From NCBI GenBank assembly GCA_002104985.1, contig MCGO01000025.1, positions 372,001 through 436,000 on the forward strand: 64,000 bases of DNA, given 5' to 3'. This stretch comes from Rhizoclosmatium globosum (lineage: Eukaryota > Chytridiomycota > Chytridiomycetes > Chytridiales > Chytriomycetaceae). Position 1 is the first letter of the stretch, and each line of letters opens with the position of its first letter. A program made the position numbers and the translations under genes. Below, one piece after another: positions 12,101 through 23,600 of this stretch. Below the pieces are notes generated by a model that made no database searches, was not told where the DNA came from, and worked only from the letters and a program-made list of their open reading frames with translations.

Positions 12101-13745
12101 AGTGACACATCGTGCTCGGAATAATACTCGATTACGTGTAGTTCTGCAGGATTGCACGGTGTCATGGACTCGCGACAAATACTTGAGAATAAAAAGACTA
12201 TCTTCTGATGATTGAACGCTGAAAGGCTCTCAAGATTATCAAAGTAGATCGCACTGTTACTTTCCAGAGAAGATAATAGCTGCTCGTTTATAAATTGAGG
12301 GGAATTGATAGCTGATGCTGATGCTTCAGATTGAAGAGTTTTGAGGTTTCTCAAACGAATGAGAACGTGAGGGGGAGGAAATGATACATAAGGCGAAGCA
12401 CTCAGATGACTGGTTTTGTATTTCCAAATTGCGTATTCAAGCTTGTCGCTCTCTGTTATACTTTGAGAATTATCTGGAAACAGTGTATCTAGCTTCGGCA
12501 AGACTGCAAGTTCATCTTGAAGAAAGCGATGTTCGATGAAGACATTGTATGCAACGTTGACTAACATTCCAATAATTTCTTTGATGTACCTCAATGCTTC
12601 TTTCGAGTCCCCGCGAACAATCACCGTGCCAATATGGTCTCCACGACACCCTTCTAAACACACGAATACTTTCCGGATTCCTTCAATCAGAGGATCATCA
12701 AAGACTTTGATTGAGTATTTTTGAAATGTTCCAATTGAAGATTCAACAATTTGTTCAACGCCATGAATCACTTTTGCACCCGAACATCGAGCAATGTATC
12801 CCAGAATTTCGCCTTTCACGTTGGACGCCAATGATATTCTCGCACGAACCAACAAATCTAGAGCGATTCGGGAAACATTCCCTCCAACAAACACTACATC
12901 GGGCCTGAGCGCAATTATTTTCCCCAGAAGATTATTCACATAGTCTCTTTCCTGCGATATCACTGTTTCGAGCGACATGAATTGGTGTTGATTCGGATGT
13001 TGCTGAAATTCGAGTGGAAGCGCCAGCAGCAATACGCGAGGATGAAGTTTTGGCTCAACCATACTTTTATGAGCAACGCGCTTTGAGAACACGATTCCAT
13101 CCTAAGATTGTTCGTAAGCAATCCCAAAACAAGAAACCCATCCAAGCTGCTGCTGCCCCCCCAACTCACCACAAATTCAGAGTCATTCGGAGATCCTCCT
13201 GGAACCTTTTTTATCTTCAAGGATGTGCGAAGATCAAACGCTGCATCTCGTGATGGAATGCGGGATGAGGCGAGTAGGTGTGAATTGGCTGTCAAGGCCA
13301 GGTTCGTGACAATCGGACCCCAATGAGCTAACGCGGGTGAAAGCACTTGAGAAGCAATTTTGCGAAGGTGGTACTCTGCATTGGAACTCTCATCTGCAGG
13401 AGCGACGCTGGTAGGGCTTGGATACGAGTCTATTTCGATTGATTGGGACATGTCCTTGCGGGGTATAGGTTCTGGGTGGGAGAGGCTGAAGTCGGTGAGC
13501 AATGTGGATTGAGGTGTAGTGGTAGTTGAAGGAGTTCTTGTTAAGTTGTTTGGAGCAAAGCGGAGGAACCATGATACAACTACCGGATCGAAAGACGCGA
13601 GGTTGATGTCTGTTGGCAGTGCTTTCAGACAGGCAGACGCTGTTGGAAAGTCGCTCAGCAGAAGGTTGGTAGTTTCGAATGTTGCAAGGCCTTTCGCTCT
13701 CAGATCATTCGCTATAGCTTCGGCCAGAAGACGAGATGCTTCCAT
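9194..13745 (-). CDS. FAB1: FAB1/PIKfyve-type phosphatidylinositol 3-phosphate 5-kinase, lacking FYVE
   Basis: Makes PI(3,5)P2 on vacuole/endosome membranes. Eleven exons, 13745-13170, 13101-11618, 11564-10677, 10631-10548, 10503-10308, 10246-10111, 10063-9960, 9909-9690, 9637-9567, 9516-9426 and 9375-9194, join with introns of 44-69 nt into 1343 aa. Domain order: a short unique N-terminus; the linker [16 protein letters not shown]; a TCP1/chaperonin-like domain beginning [14 protein letters not shown]; a Cys-rich CCR region ([18 protein letters not shown]); and a C-terminal kinase from about residue 1060. Kinase motifs are [37 protein letters not shown] and [11 protein letters not shown]. 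No zinc-binding FYVE or DEP domain precedes the chaperonin region, unlike yeast Fab1 (over 2200 aa). The start is the first ATG in frame with the chaperonin linker; an upstream FYVE exon would have to lie beyond the neighbouring divergent gene. Confidence 0.9.
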
Positions 13746-13838
13746 CCAAATAATAGTTGTTTCTTGTTTGTTTTCTTTTCTCTTCTTCCTTACATAATAA
13801 TTTGTGCTTTCATTTCTCTTTTTGAAATTCATTCCAAA
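13746..13838. promoter_or_regulatory. Shared divergent promoter region, FAB1 / mitoferrin-1
   Basis: Only 93 bp separate the start codons of FAB1 (minus) and the first mitoferrin (plus), so both promoters must lie here or extend into the 5' coding ends. The segment is rich in T/C runs on the plus strand. No TATA box or named factor site could be supported. Confidence 0.45.
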
Positions 13839-15147
13839 ATGGACACTCACGACGATGATTATGAGGCACTTCCAGACAGCCCCGTCCACGTGAACATGCT
13901 TGCCGGTGCATTAGCTGGAATCACCGAGCACGCTCTTATGCATCCAATGGATGCAATCAAGGTATCCCAAGATTATGCTTGAATACTCCCCATCCTCAAC
14001 TGTACACAGACCCGCATGCAAGTCATATCAACGAACCCGAACCTAATCTACTCATCGATATCAAACGCCGTGCAAAGGATAAGCACAGCGGAAGGTGCAT
14101 CGGCGCTCTGGCGGGGCGTGACGTCAGTTGTGCTTGGAGCGGGACCGGCCCATGCCCTCTCCTTTGCCGTCTATGAACACTTTAAGATTGTGTTGGGCGC
14201 GGATCAAGATGGGAACCGGGTTCTGGAGTCGGGTACGTTGTTTTGCGCTTTTTTCGCTGATGATTGTGAGCGGCGGAGGCTTTGGAGGGATGTGTGTGGG
14301 ATGGGATGCAAGAGAGAAGAGAAGGTATAAGATGCAGTCGAGGGTTGAAGGGGGAATTGACCAGTGTGTAAAGTGGTGTCCTTTGGGTTCACCAGTTAGT
14401 AATACGAAATGAGGGGATCGGAACAGCCCCCCAACCAGCCAACCAATCACCGTTTCCGACTGAATCTTTCGGATTGCGGGATATCCAATAATCTTGCGGC
14501 GTCCGTTCTCCACACACTCACCATTCTCCCGACTCTTTCACAAACAGCTTATCTAATCCCTCCATTATTCAGCAATTGCCGGCGCATGCGCAACAATCGC
14601 CCACGACGGTCTCATGACCCCCTTCGACGTAATCAAACAACGCATGCAACTTGTCTCAGGCTCCCACTTCTCAACAACCCTCGCCTGCGCACAGCAAATC
14701 GCCCGATCAGAGGGAATCGCCGCTTTCTACGTGTCGTACCCAACAACACTCGCAATGAATATTCCGTTCCATATGATCCATTTCAGTTCGTATGAGTATT
14801 TCAAGAAGGCGTTGAATCCGGAGGGGAGGTATGACCCGATGAGCCATTGTGTTGCCGGGGGGTTGGCGGGAGGACTTGCGGCTGCTGTTACGACGCCGTT
14901 GGATGTGATCAAGACGTTGTTGCAGACGCGGGCTGTTAGTGATGATGCTGGGGTGAGGAGGGTTGCTGGGTTTAAGGAGGCGTGGGATCTTGTACTGAAG
15001 CGGGAAGGAGTGAAGGGTCTGTTTAGAGGACTGCAGCCGCGAGTGTTGACGAATGTTGCGGCAACGTCGATTTCGTGGACGACATATGAGTTTTTGAAAG
15101 TAATCTTGGGGCAGAGTCAAAGGAAACCGTTTCCTGTTGTTGCATAA
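13839..15147 (+). CDS. Mitoferrin-like mitochondrial iron carrier, copy 1 (MRS3/MRS4 family)
   Basis: Inner-membrane carrier of the SLC25 family that supplies iron to the matrix for heme and Fe-S synthesis. Exons 13839-13961, 14010-14232 and 14573-15147 encode 306 aa, the usual carrier length. The three carrier repeats carry PMDAIK, PFDVIKQR and PLDVIKTL at the ends of the odd helices. Mitoferrin-type segments are visible (MLAGALAGITEHALMHPMDA, GAGPAHALSFAVYE, AHDGLMTPFDVIKQRMQ). The second intron is 340 nt, far longer than the local norm; the same intron in the adjacent paralog is 64 nt. The gene is divergent from FAB1 and tandem with a second mitoferrin 0.6 kb downstream. Metal specificity is inferred from the family. 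Confidence 0.9.
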
Positions 15148-15264
15148 TATGATATGAGTTTTGGATGTTTATATAAAACAAATGTCACTAGATGTTGGTG
15201 TTGATTTTAGAAGTTAATGCAGTGAAGAACCAGCTTAGTAAGAAAAGTTAGAGCCGCATCGGAG

Positions 15265-15594
15265 ATGAAGTTATTGACGCGCCTCAGAAGAAAGGACGTG
15301 AGTCAACTCGTGGACGAGGTTCAAGTCTGGGTCAGAGCATAGGAGACTGGGTGGGAGCACGAGGAGACAAATGCAGCAATCTCACAAGTTAATTTAGACA
15401 CCTTTGGTTGCGATTGGCCGCCGGAATTCCTGTCTCCCGAAGATGAATTCCAATTGGTTGAGAATCTCCTTGCCAAGAAGTATTACAAGGAACAGTGGTC
15501 AACAAAACAAGAAACGCGAGAGCTTTACACTCAACAAATTACGATAATGGCGTTATTATTTATTGGCGGGAGTGTCAGAGAAACAGGCCTCTGA
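15265..15594 (+). CDS. Small spliced hypothetical gene (94 aa)
   Basis: An ATG at 15265 opens a frame with a single internal TAG that sits exactly at the acceptor of a 45-nt GT-AG intron (15298-15342, GTGAGT...CATAG). Removing it leaves a continuous 94-aa protein starting MKLLTRLRRKDETGWEHEE and containing CDWPPEFLSPEDEF, KKYYKEQW and a short hydrophobic stretch near the end (ITIMALLFIGG). No family was recognised. It sits between two mitoferrin paralogs on the same strand. The tight splice consensus and local intron size support a gene, but a decayed exon of something larger is also possible. Confidence 0.4.
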
Positions 15595-15762
15595 ATATGT
15601 AGATAACTGAAAGAAGTTTGATCTTATCGATTTTGTGAGTTGAATTTTCGTGGTATCGGGTGGAAACGGACCAATCAGAATGGAGGAAGGACAATCTTTG
15701 CCTCCATTGGAAATGCAAGCGAAAAAGGCAAGAAAGGAAACGTAGTAAGAAAGAAGGACAAG

Positions 15763-16821
15763 ATGTGCAACCACGACGATGAGTTTGACTACGAGAGCAT
15801 CCCGGCAGCTCCTATGCATGTGAACATGGCCTGCGGAGCGCTAGCCGGGATCACTGAGCATGCCCTGATGCACCCGATGGATGCAGTGAAGGTGAGTTAT
15901 CTAATCTTTCTCGTAGTCTTCTTTGTCCTAGTACTCAACCAATCCAAAACAAACAACAATAGACGCGGATGCAGACGCAGCCCACCGTCGCGTACTCGTC
16001 CATCAGCACAACTCTTTCCCGAATCGCCTCAAAAGAAGGCGCCGCGAGTCTCTGGCGCGGCGTGTCCTCGGTCGTTGCCGGTGCCGGTCCCGCACACGCT
16101 CTTTCCTTTGCAATCTACGAACACTTCAAAGTCGTCTTTGGCGTCGACGAAGACGGAAACAGAGTGCTTGAGTCGGGTGCGTTGCGCTTCTATTACTAAA
16201 AGCATTGTGCAAGTGTACTAACTTAAATAATTATAATCAGCTGCCGCCGGTGCCTGTGCTACGATTGCCCACGACGGTCTCATGACCCCCTTCGATGTCA
16301 TCAAACAACGCATGCAACTGCAAAGTGGGGCTCGCTTTGCAAACACGGCTGCATGTGCGAAATACCTCCTCAGAACAGAGGGCCTGCGTGCTTTCTACGT
16401 ATCATACCCAACCACGCTCACAATGAACATTCCATATCACTCGGTCCACTTTAGTGCATACGAATACTTTAAAAAGTCGTTTAACCCTCAAGGAGGGTAC
16501 GACCCACTGTCTCACTGTATGGCTGGAGGTCTTGCTGGTGGTATGGCTGCCGCGATTACAACGCCACTGGATGTTGTGAAGACACTGTTACAAACACGTG
16601 GGGTTAGTGAAGATGCGGCAGTGAGGAAAGTGAATGGGTTCTCGGATGCCGCGAAATTAGTCTACCAGCGTGGGGGTGTGAAGGGCTTTTTTAGAGGGTT
16701 CCAGCCTCGGATCTTGACACATATGCCGGCGGCTGCCATCTCATGGTCAACATATGAGTTCCTGAAAATGACTGTGTTGGGTGATATTACAAAGCAGCCA
16801 CAGTTGTCCCCCCAGCTTTAA
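15763..16821 (+). CDS. Mitoferrin-like mitochondrial iron carrier, copy 2 (MRS3/MRS4 family)
   Basis: Tandem paralog of the carrier at 13839. Exons 15763-15891, 15963-16176 and 16241-16821 encode 307 aa, with introns of 71 and 64 nt at the same codons as in copy 1. Carrier signatures are PMDAVK, PFDVIKQR and PLDVVKTL. The third repeat is nearly identical in pattern to copy 1 (LAGGMAAAITTPLDVVKTLL). The chosen start is the ATG at 15763, giving MCNHDDEFDYESIP, which matches the acidic N-terminus of copy 1 (MDTHDDDYEALP). Upstream in-frame sequence lacks another ATG. Iron transport is inferred from the family. Confidence 0.9.
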
Positions 16822-16983
16822 GGTCTCTTCCTCCTGGGTTTTCTGATATGATGATTGTTACCACCACTACCTACTACCCCTCTACCGCTTCCGTAAATTT
16901 TGGAATTCCGCGCGCAAGCATTGTAATTTATAATAAAACGATTCATTCCATAACCACAATCTTTTTGTTGGAGATTACTGATA

Positions 16984-18253
16984 TTATTCATCACTTGGAT
17001 CGCCATACACCTCCACTGCTCCTTGTTGTCCCCACGATTTTACATCTGTTGATACACCAAACGGTAGTATACTTCCAAATGGAATATGCTGCACGACAGG
17101 AAACTTTTTGATTACTTCCGCGACATACATTTTCAGCATTCCGCTATTCACTTTCGCCCAACTCACAACCCCAGAAATATCATACAGCATCGGCGAATGT
17201 TCATGAAACGGGCCCTTCTTGACCTCATAAATAAACTGAATCGCCCTCAAATACATATACTCCCCCGCACAAGCATCCACCACCTCCCGATTCAAAACCG
17301 ACTTTGGTTTCAAATGCCGATGCCCAACCAACTGCGCGCTTCCCCAATAATAGCACAAAAACTGGTGATCATCCAGCCCCCACACACCGTGACTCCCCGC
17401 GGGTTCCAGTGTAAACGTCATCTGGAGTTTCCGCGCGAGGTTGAAGTACGCCGGGAGGATCTGGAACGCGATGGAGGGTGTGTCTGAAGGGGTGAGGATG
17501 TGGAGGAGGCGGAGGGATGTGAGGAAACAGAGGAATGAGAGTTCGTGGCCGGAGCCGTAGTCGAGGCGGGTTTTGTGGCCGAAGCTTGAGGTTAGGTAGG
17601 CGGAGAGTTCGAGGGTTGCGGAGGCGGGTATAGGAGGGGTTGGGATTGTGAGGAAGGGGGTTAGGAGGGAATCGGCGGTGGATTCGAGGCGGTCGGACCA
17701 GGTTCTGAATGCCTTGTTTCCGAAGCGTTGGGTGGATTGGTCTTCGAGAGGTGTTTCGGCGATCCAAGTGTCGAGGGTTTCGAGGAGGGTGAGGAGTTGT
17801 TGGATTGCCGGGGATGTAGGTGTTGGTGTAGTGGAAGTGGGCGAGGGTTTTGGGATTGGTTTTCCAGTGCATTCGTTGTTTATTTGGACAATGAATGAGA
17901 GGATGTAGGCAAGGGCCGGGGACTGGTTATGTGTTAGTAAACTTTAAGCAATCAACCAACCAACCAAAACAAACACGAACCTTGAGCCACTGGGCCATCG
18001 CAGCCTCGGAAGTGATTTCTCTGATTGGGTCTCTGAAGTCGCCGATTCGAATTGCGGATTCGAGGTCCGCGCCAAAGTCAACTTCGATTTCCGAAGAAGA
18101 AGAAGACGGCTGGCTCGGCGGTCCCTGGCCAGGCGGTGGCGGCATTCGCGGCATCAAATCGAGGGCGCTCGTGTTGCCTGGTCGCGGAGGTGGTCGCTGT
18201 GGTGGCGGTGGCATCGATCCAACTGGTCGCCGGAACGATCGGTTGCTGTCCAT
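16984..18253 (-). CDS. PTPA: Serine/threonine phosphatase 2A activator (PTPA/Rrd-type prolyl isomerase)
   Basis: Activates PP2A-like phosphatases and belongs to the PTPA prolyl isomerase family. Two exons (18253-17981 and 17922-16984, intron 58 nt, phase 0) encode 403 aa. After a Pro-rich, low-complexity N-terminus come the family blocks SPALAYILSFI, RFGNKAFRTW, DYGSGHELSFLCFL, EPAGSHGVWGLDDHQFLCYY, GPFHEHSPMLYDISGV and KFPVVQHIPFGSILPF. The stop at 16984 converges with mitoferrin copy 2, 162 bp away. Only 23 bp separate the PTPA start from the stop of the next minus-strand gene upstream. Confidence 0.93.
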
Positions 18254-18276
18254 TTCTCTCTCGCTTTTATTGCTTC

Positions 18277-20336
18277 TTATTTAGCCATTAAATCTCGAAT
18301 TGTCGCTACATAGTCATCAACACTCGTTTCATCCGGTGTGATCGCAGACAACTTCAACTGATTGAAAATAACTACCAAATTGGCTCTCAAGCTCACTAGA
18401 GTCGTGTCTTGAAGCGCCAATTTTGACTTGAGCGCGTCGATTTCCTTCTTCAGATTGTTTAATTCAGATGTTTCATGTGCCTTGTCCAAGAGTGAGTCCA
18501 GTGCAGAGGCTGCAGATGCAACAGGAGCGGCGGGCTTGGATGGTGCTGGTCCTGTAATCACGGTTAAATTTGTTCAGAGACATGAATTACCAAATACTTA
18601 CTGCTGAGTGCGGGTATGAGTGTCTTGAGATCTTGGGCTAGTTTTTCTTGGTTTCTTATAATATTCTTCAATGTCTCGGCTGGAGTCTCTGAAGGACCGC
18701 TTGACCTGCAAACATCCATTTAGAATGATATACTGTAGTGAAAAACGAACAAACGGCTTACATGTCTCTCGGTTTGGGAAATCCAGGTGGAGCTGTTGGG
18801 CGAGGTTTTGAGAGGTCCTTATTTGGGTTGGCAGTCAGAGGCGATGCGTCGGAAACCCGTCTGGCTGGATTGTTGTTGTTATTCGGCGGATGCAGACTGT
18901 TCATGGCAGATAGTTTGGGTCTTTGCTGTGCGGGAGTTGTTGCTTCCTTCCCGAATATCTCTGAAGCGAGCTTTGAATTTCCACCCATCCCAGGACGATT
19001 CGAATTACTGCTTGCATTTGATTCTCTCTTGATATCTCCACCACTTGAACGTCTTCCCGGAGCGTCATCGACGGCCATACTCTCAATCTCCTCCTCTTCC
19101 TCCTCGCCGTCTTCTTCGTCCTCTTCTTCAAAATCACTGCCAATTTTCTCGTTCCCGCGGCGTTTCTTGCCAACATGCTCAGTATCGCTTCCATCAGAAT
19201 CTACAACACGACGCTTGACAACTTTATCAGACGATGAGCTCTTTTCCTTTTCCAACAACCGTTTTCGTTCCTCCTTTCCGGCCTCCCAATCTTTCAAATC
19301 GCCGACTTTCCCTTTCTTGATTGTGTTTACACTGTTGTTGCTCGAATTGTTTGACGAGACCTGCTTCTTTGGTTCCTCTTCACGTTCCTTCTTCTTTCCG
19401 CCATTGAAATGGTCGCTACAGAGCAACAAATGACCATGGTTTTTGGCGCTCTTTCTTTGATGCGGTTTCAGGTAACCTTCTTTGATTGCACAAGAAATAT
19501 GGAATCTGTTGTTACAGTTTTTGGAGCATCGGACACGAAGCCCTGATTTGGAGTTGCAAATAGAGCAAGGATGATTCGTTTGAAGGAGGAATCCTTGAAC
19601 TTTGATGGGATCGTCTCTAACGGTAATTTGATTTGGTGAGTGTCGAATTGAACTCCAAAATGATGGATAAACTTTCTCCTCACCCTTTTGAAGATCCGCC
19701 GAGACCACCAATGTCACTATTCCAAATCGCGCAGTTCACGTGAATAAACGTTGGTTCGCCCTTTTCGTAGAAAGTTGTTTTTCGCAGTGCATAGTCTTCC
19801 TTGTTATCACAACAAATGACTCTCGCATCTGCAAGTGTTTTTCTGAGGGAACAGCGGTCGCAGTACCATTCGCCTGTTTAACGAAGATGGTTAATAGGGT
19901 TTTGCTGCAAAGATGAGAGGGTGAGTCACCTTCTGGAATGACGAGACCAGATTGGTAGCATGCTGATGAGACATGATTAATATCGAGTTTATCGAGTTGT
20001 ATGGTGTTTAACGTACAAGGATGGACGGCCAGTTTGCATCCATCGACAGAGCGATCGACTCCATCACAGAGAAGCAATGTTCCATGCGAAGTACAAACAC
20101 AGCACTCTATACAATATTGACATTAGGTTAAACAGATAGTACACGAAAGAGGAAGGGTTAGGGTTACCATCATCTGAATCATCTTCCTCTTCGTCGTCAC
20201 CGTCCTCGTCTTCCCCCTCTTCGCCTTCTTCGCCTTCTTCTCCTTCACTGTTGCCATTCTCTTCCTCCTTGTCGTGCTTGCTGCGGTTCGCCTTCTCTTT
20301 TCCAAGTGTTGTCAGCGATATGACTTTGGAACTCAT
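18277..20336 (-). CDS. PHD finger / extended-PHD chromatin reader
   Basis: Likely histone-reading protein of the BRPF/JADE/AF10 style. Exons 20336-20168, 20106-20017, 19962-19930, 19873-19684, 19616-18762, 18705-18602 and 18551-18277 join in frame to 571 aa. An acidic tract (about residues 25-56) is followed by a PHD finger (ECCVCTSHGTLLLCDG ... GCKLAVHPSCYQ ... GEWYCDRC). A linking knuckle (VICCDN...FIHVNCAIW) and an extended PHD (HPCSICNSKSGLRVRC...NNRFHISCA) come next. The rest is Lys/Glu/Ser-rich, ending in a short coiled coil (NNLKKEIDALKSKLAL). The 67-nt intron at 19617-19683 is needed to keep the second zinc domain in frame. An upstream reading segment starting METLSNQAQG (20484) could not be joined in frame, so 20336 is used as the start. 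No acetyltransferase domain is present. Confidence 0.78.
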
Positions 20337-20628
20337 TTGACTTTTGGCAAATAATAAAGAGGAAGGAAAGAGAAAAAGGAACCATCTTTATATCATAGTA
20401 GAGTTTATTGGAGAGCGTGCTGTGGCAATCTTTGGCGGTAATCTCGTTGAATACACCTTGTGCCTGATTAGAAAGAGTTTCCATGTCTCGTAACCTTCAC
20501 TGCCGTATTAATTACGCAATAAAACGCGTATCCAATCGGTACTACTACTTTTTTCTTTTTCGTTGTTCTCTCTTCCCAAAAACCCTCTTCAAAAACCAAC
20601 AAAGACTGCGCACCCACCCAATCCAAAG
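20337..20628. promoter_or_regulatory. Divergent promoter interval, PHD gene / RAT1 (292 bp)
   Basis: Lies between the starts of the PHD gene (minus) and RAT1 (plus). On the minus strand it contains a coding-like segment from 20484 (METLSNQAQGVFNEI) that may be a 5' exon of the PHD gene, although no in-frame splice was found. No specific promoter element could be supported. Confidence 0.4.
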
Positions 20629-23600
20629 ATGGGTATCCCCGCGCTCTTCCGCTGGCTCAGCAACAAGTACCCAAAAGTAACGTCTCAGTGTGTCGAAGAA
20701 AAGCCGCGCGAACACAATGGCATCATAATCCCCGTCGACTATTCACAGCCAAATCCAAACGGATGCGAATTTGACAACTTGTACCTCGACATGAACGGTA
20801 TCATCCACCCGTGTTGTCACCCGGAAGACAAGCCGGCCCCAAACTCGGAGGACGAGATGATGGTTGAGATTTTCAAGTACATTGATCGTATCTTGGGCAT
20901 TATTCGGCCTAGGAAGGTCTTGTACATGGCTATTGGTAGGGATTGTTTTTAATTGTCTTGGACTGACTGTGGGTGCTGATGGCTGTGATGTGTTTAGATG
21001 GAGTTGCTCCGCGTGCCAAAATGAATCAACAACGTTCTCGTCGTTTCCGGGCGTCTCAAGAAGCTGCAGAAAAGGCTGAGGAAGAAGAAAAGTTGAAGCA
21101 AGAGTGGGAACGAGAGCATGGTTCTATTCAAGTGGAGGGAGGAAAGAAGGCTGCCTTCGATTCTAACTGTATCACGCCTGGAACTCCATTCATGGCAAAC
21201 CTCGCCGTTGCTCTGCGCTACTACATTAGTGACCGGTTAAATAAGGATCCAGCTTGGAAGGATGTGAGTTTTTCAATATGTTACCTGCTTGACACTCAAC
21301 ATTTTTCCTCCTTATCTCCTCCTAATAACCATCATCCATTGGCGAACAAATCTATAACATCAAACACGAACCTTCGAATAATTTCTCAATAAATTCTGGT
21401 ATCTTGCTCGTGATCTGATCCGTCGTTCTGATTATATCGAATTATCCCCCTTCTCCCACCTCCTAAAATAATCGCGGAACCTGAATGCGATTTCTCTATC
21501 ATTCCTTCTCATTCCCAATCATCATGTCATATGCGAATATCTTGTTTTACAACACTACATACCATAGTTGAAAATCATTCTCTCTGATGCATCTGTGCCA
21601 GGAGAAGGAGAGCACAAGATTATGGACTTTATTCGTCGTGAGCGTATCCAAAAGGATTGGGACCCCAACACGTCCCACGTATTGTACGGTCTTGACGCCG
21701 ATTTGATCATGTTGGCGTTGGCGACACACGAACCTCACTTCAAAATTCTTCGTGAGGACGTTTTCTTCAATCAAAACAATAACTCGAGAGGATGTTTTAT
21801 CTGTGGGCAGACTGGACATCAGGCGAGTGAATGTACTGGTGAGTGAACTAGAGATTTTAAAGCTGCAAGAGTTGTTCTGACGTCTTTTTGTCCTTGAAGG
21901 AAAGAAAAAGGAAAAGAATGGAGAGTTTGATGAAAAGGCTCCAGCTGTTGTCGAAAAGCCGTATGTGTTCCTTCACGTAGCTACGTTGCGTGAATACTTG
22001 GCTGCAGAGCTTTACGTCCACAACACTCCATTCCAATGGGACCTTGAGCGTGCACTCGATGATTGGGTCTTCCTTTGTGTAAGTTTCGTTCAACACAGAG
22101 TGGTACCTCGACTAACTTGTATCTCACCTCCAGTTCTTCGTTGGAAACGATTTCTTGCCCCACATTCCATCCCTCGAAATTCGTGAAGGAGCAATCGACA
22201 CCCTCATTGGCATTTGGAAACGAAACCTCCATTCCTTTGGCGGATACATCACAAACTGCGGTGACATTGATTTGACCCGTGCGCAAGTCCTTCTTGTTGA
22301 GCTTGGGCAAGTGGAAGATGAAGTCTTTGTGAAGCGCCGTGAAGAGGAGGAACGTAAGCGTCAGGGCCGGATACGAAGAAAACAAGAGGCCAAGGCCCGT
22401 GCTGCGGGAATCACAAAAGTGAATGCTGCTGGTTTTAATACCGGCAAGAAGGGGGGCGAGAGAGATCGAGTTGCAGTTGCGCATGATATGTCGAGTGTGC
22501 AAAGTTTCAGTGTGAAGGACTTTGCGAATAAGGCTAAGGCAGCTCAGGACAATGTTCCAACTGAGTTGAAGAATGCTGCTAATAAGGCTGCCGCTGAAGC
22601 TTTGAAGAAGAGTTTGATGGGAGACGTTGAGACAGGTATCAAACGTAAAGCTGAGGATGATGAGCCCGCCTCTGTAGAAGAAGTGACCAAGAAAGTTGCA
22701 TATGATGCTGCGGAGGAAGAAGAGGAAGAAGTTTTGGAGGAAGGAGGCGGTGCAATTATTGATGACGATGACGATGTTGTGGAAGAGTCTGTTGTTGACA
22801 TTGTTGCTCCCATTATCAAACCACCTGTCAAGAAGCCAGAAGAGGACGACGACGATGCTGAACCTGAGGACAACGTTCGTTTGTGGGAGCCTGGATGGAA
22901 GAAGCGTTACTACGAGAAGAAGTTTTTTGTCGATGAAGGAGACAAACCATTCATTAGAGAGTGAGTTCCTCTTTTATTGTCTCAATGGTACGTGATCAAC
23001 TAATTCGCTGTAAACAGAGTCGTAACTAGATATGTCGAAGGATTTTGTTGGGTTCTCAAGTACTATTATCAAGGTTGCCAATCTGGAAGTGGTTTTTCCC
23101 ATACCACTACTCCCCATTCGCCAGTGACTTTGATTTCATTGGTACTCTTGACATCAAGTTTGAGCTTGGAACACCATTCAACCCTATTGAACAACTAATG
23201 GGAGTTTTCCCGGCTGCTTCCCGCCAACACATCCCACAAGTCTTCCACAAGTTGATGTTGGACGAAAACTCCCCCATCATTGACTTTTATCCTGAAAAGT
23301 TCCCTCTTGACTTGAACGGAAAGAAGTATGCTTGGCAAGGTGTTGCCCTTCTTCCCTTTATTGACGAAACCCGACTCCTGAAAGAGATGCAGCCGTTGTA
23401 CCCCTTGCTCTCCGAGGAAGAAGTCCACAGAAACTCTAAGGGTCACGAAATCATTTACGTGAGAGAAGGAAACCCACTCTTTGAAGATATGTGCGACATT
23501 ATGGCCAAACAACCCTCTTCACCTGTCCCAATCGTACCCAAAAACTCGGCGCGGTTATTGGGATACCTTCTCCCAGACCCAAGTGCAATCGTACCCGGAT

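Noticed and set aside
15640..15762. N-terminal extension of mitoferrin copy 2
   Set aside because: It begins at a TTG rather than an ATG. The ATG at 15763 gives an N-terminus matching copy 1.
20245..20484. METLSNQAQG... segment as first exon of the PHD gene
   Set aside because: The only usable donor and acceptor leave the downstream PHD frame out of phase, so it is mentioned but not included.
22544..22873. 109-codon Ser-rich minus-strand frame
   Set aside because: Antisense to the acidic Glu/Asp-rich insert of RAT1.
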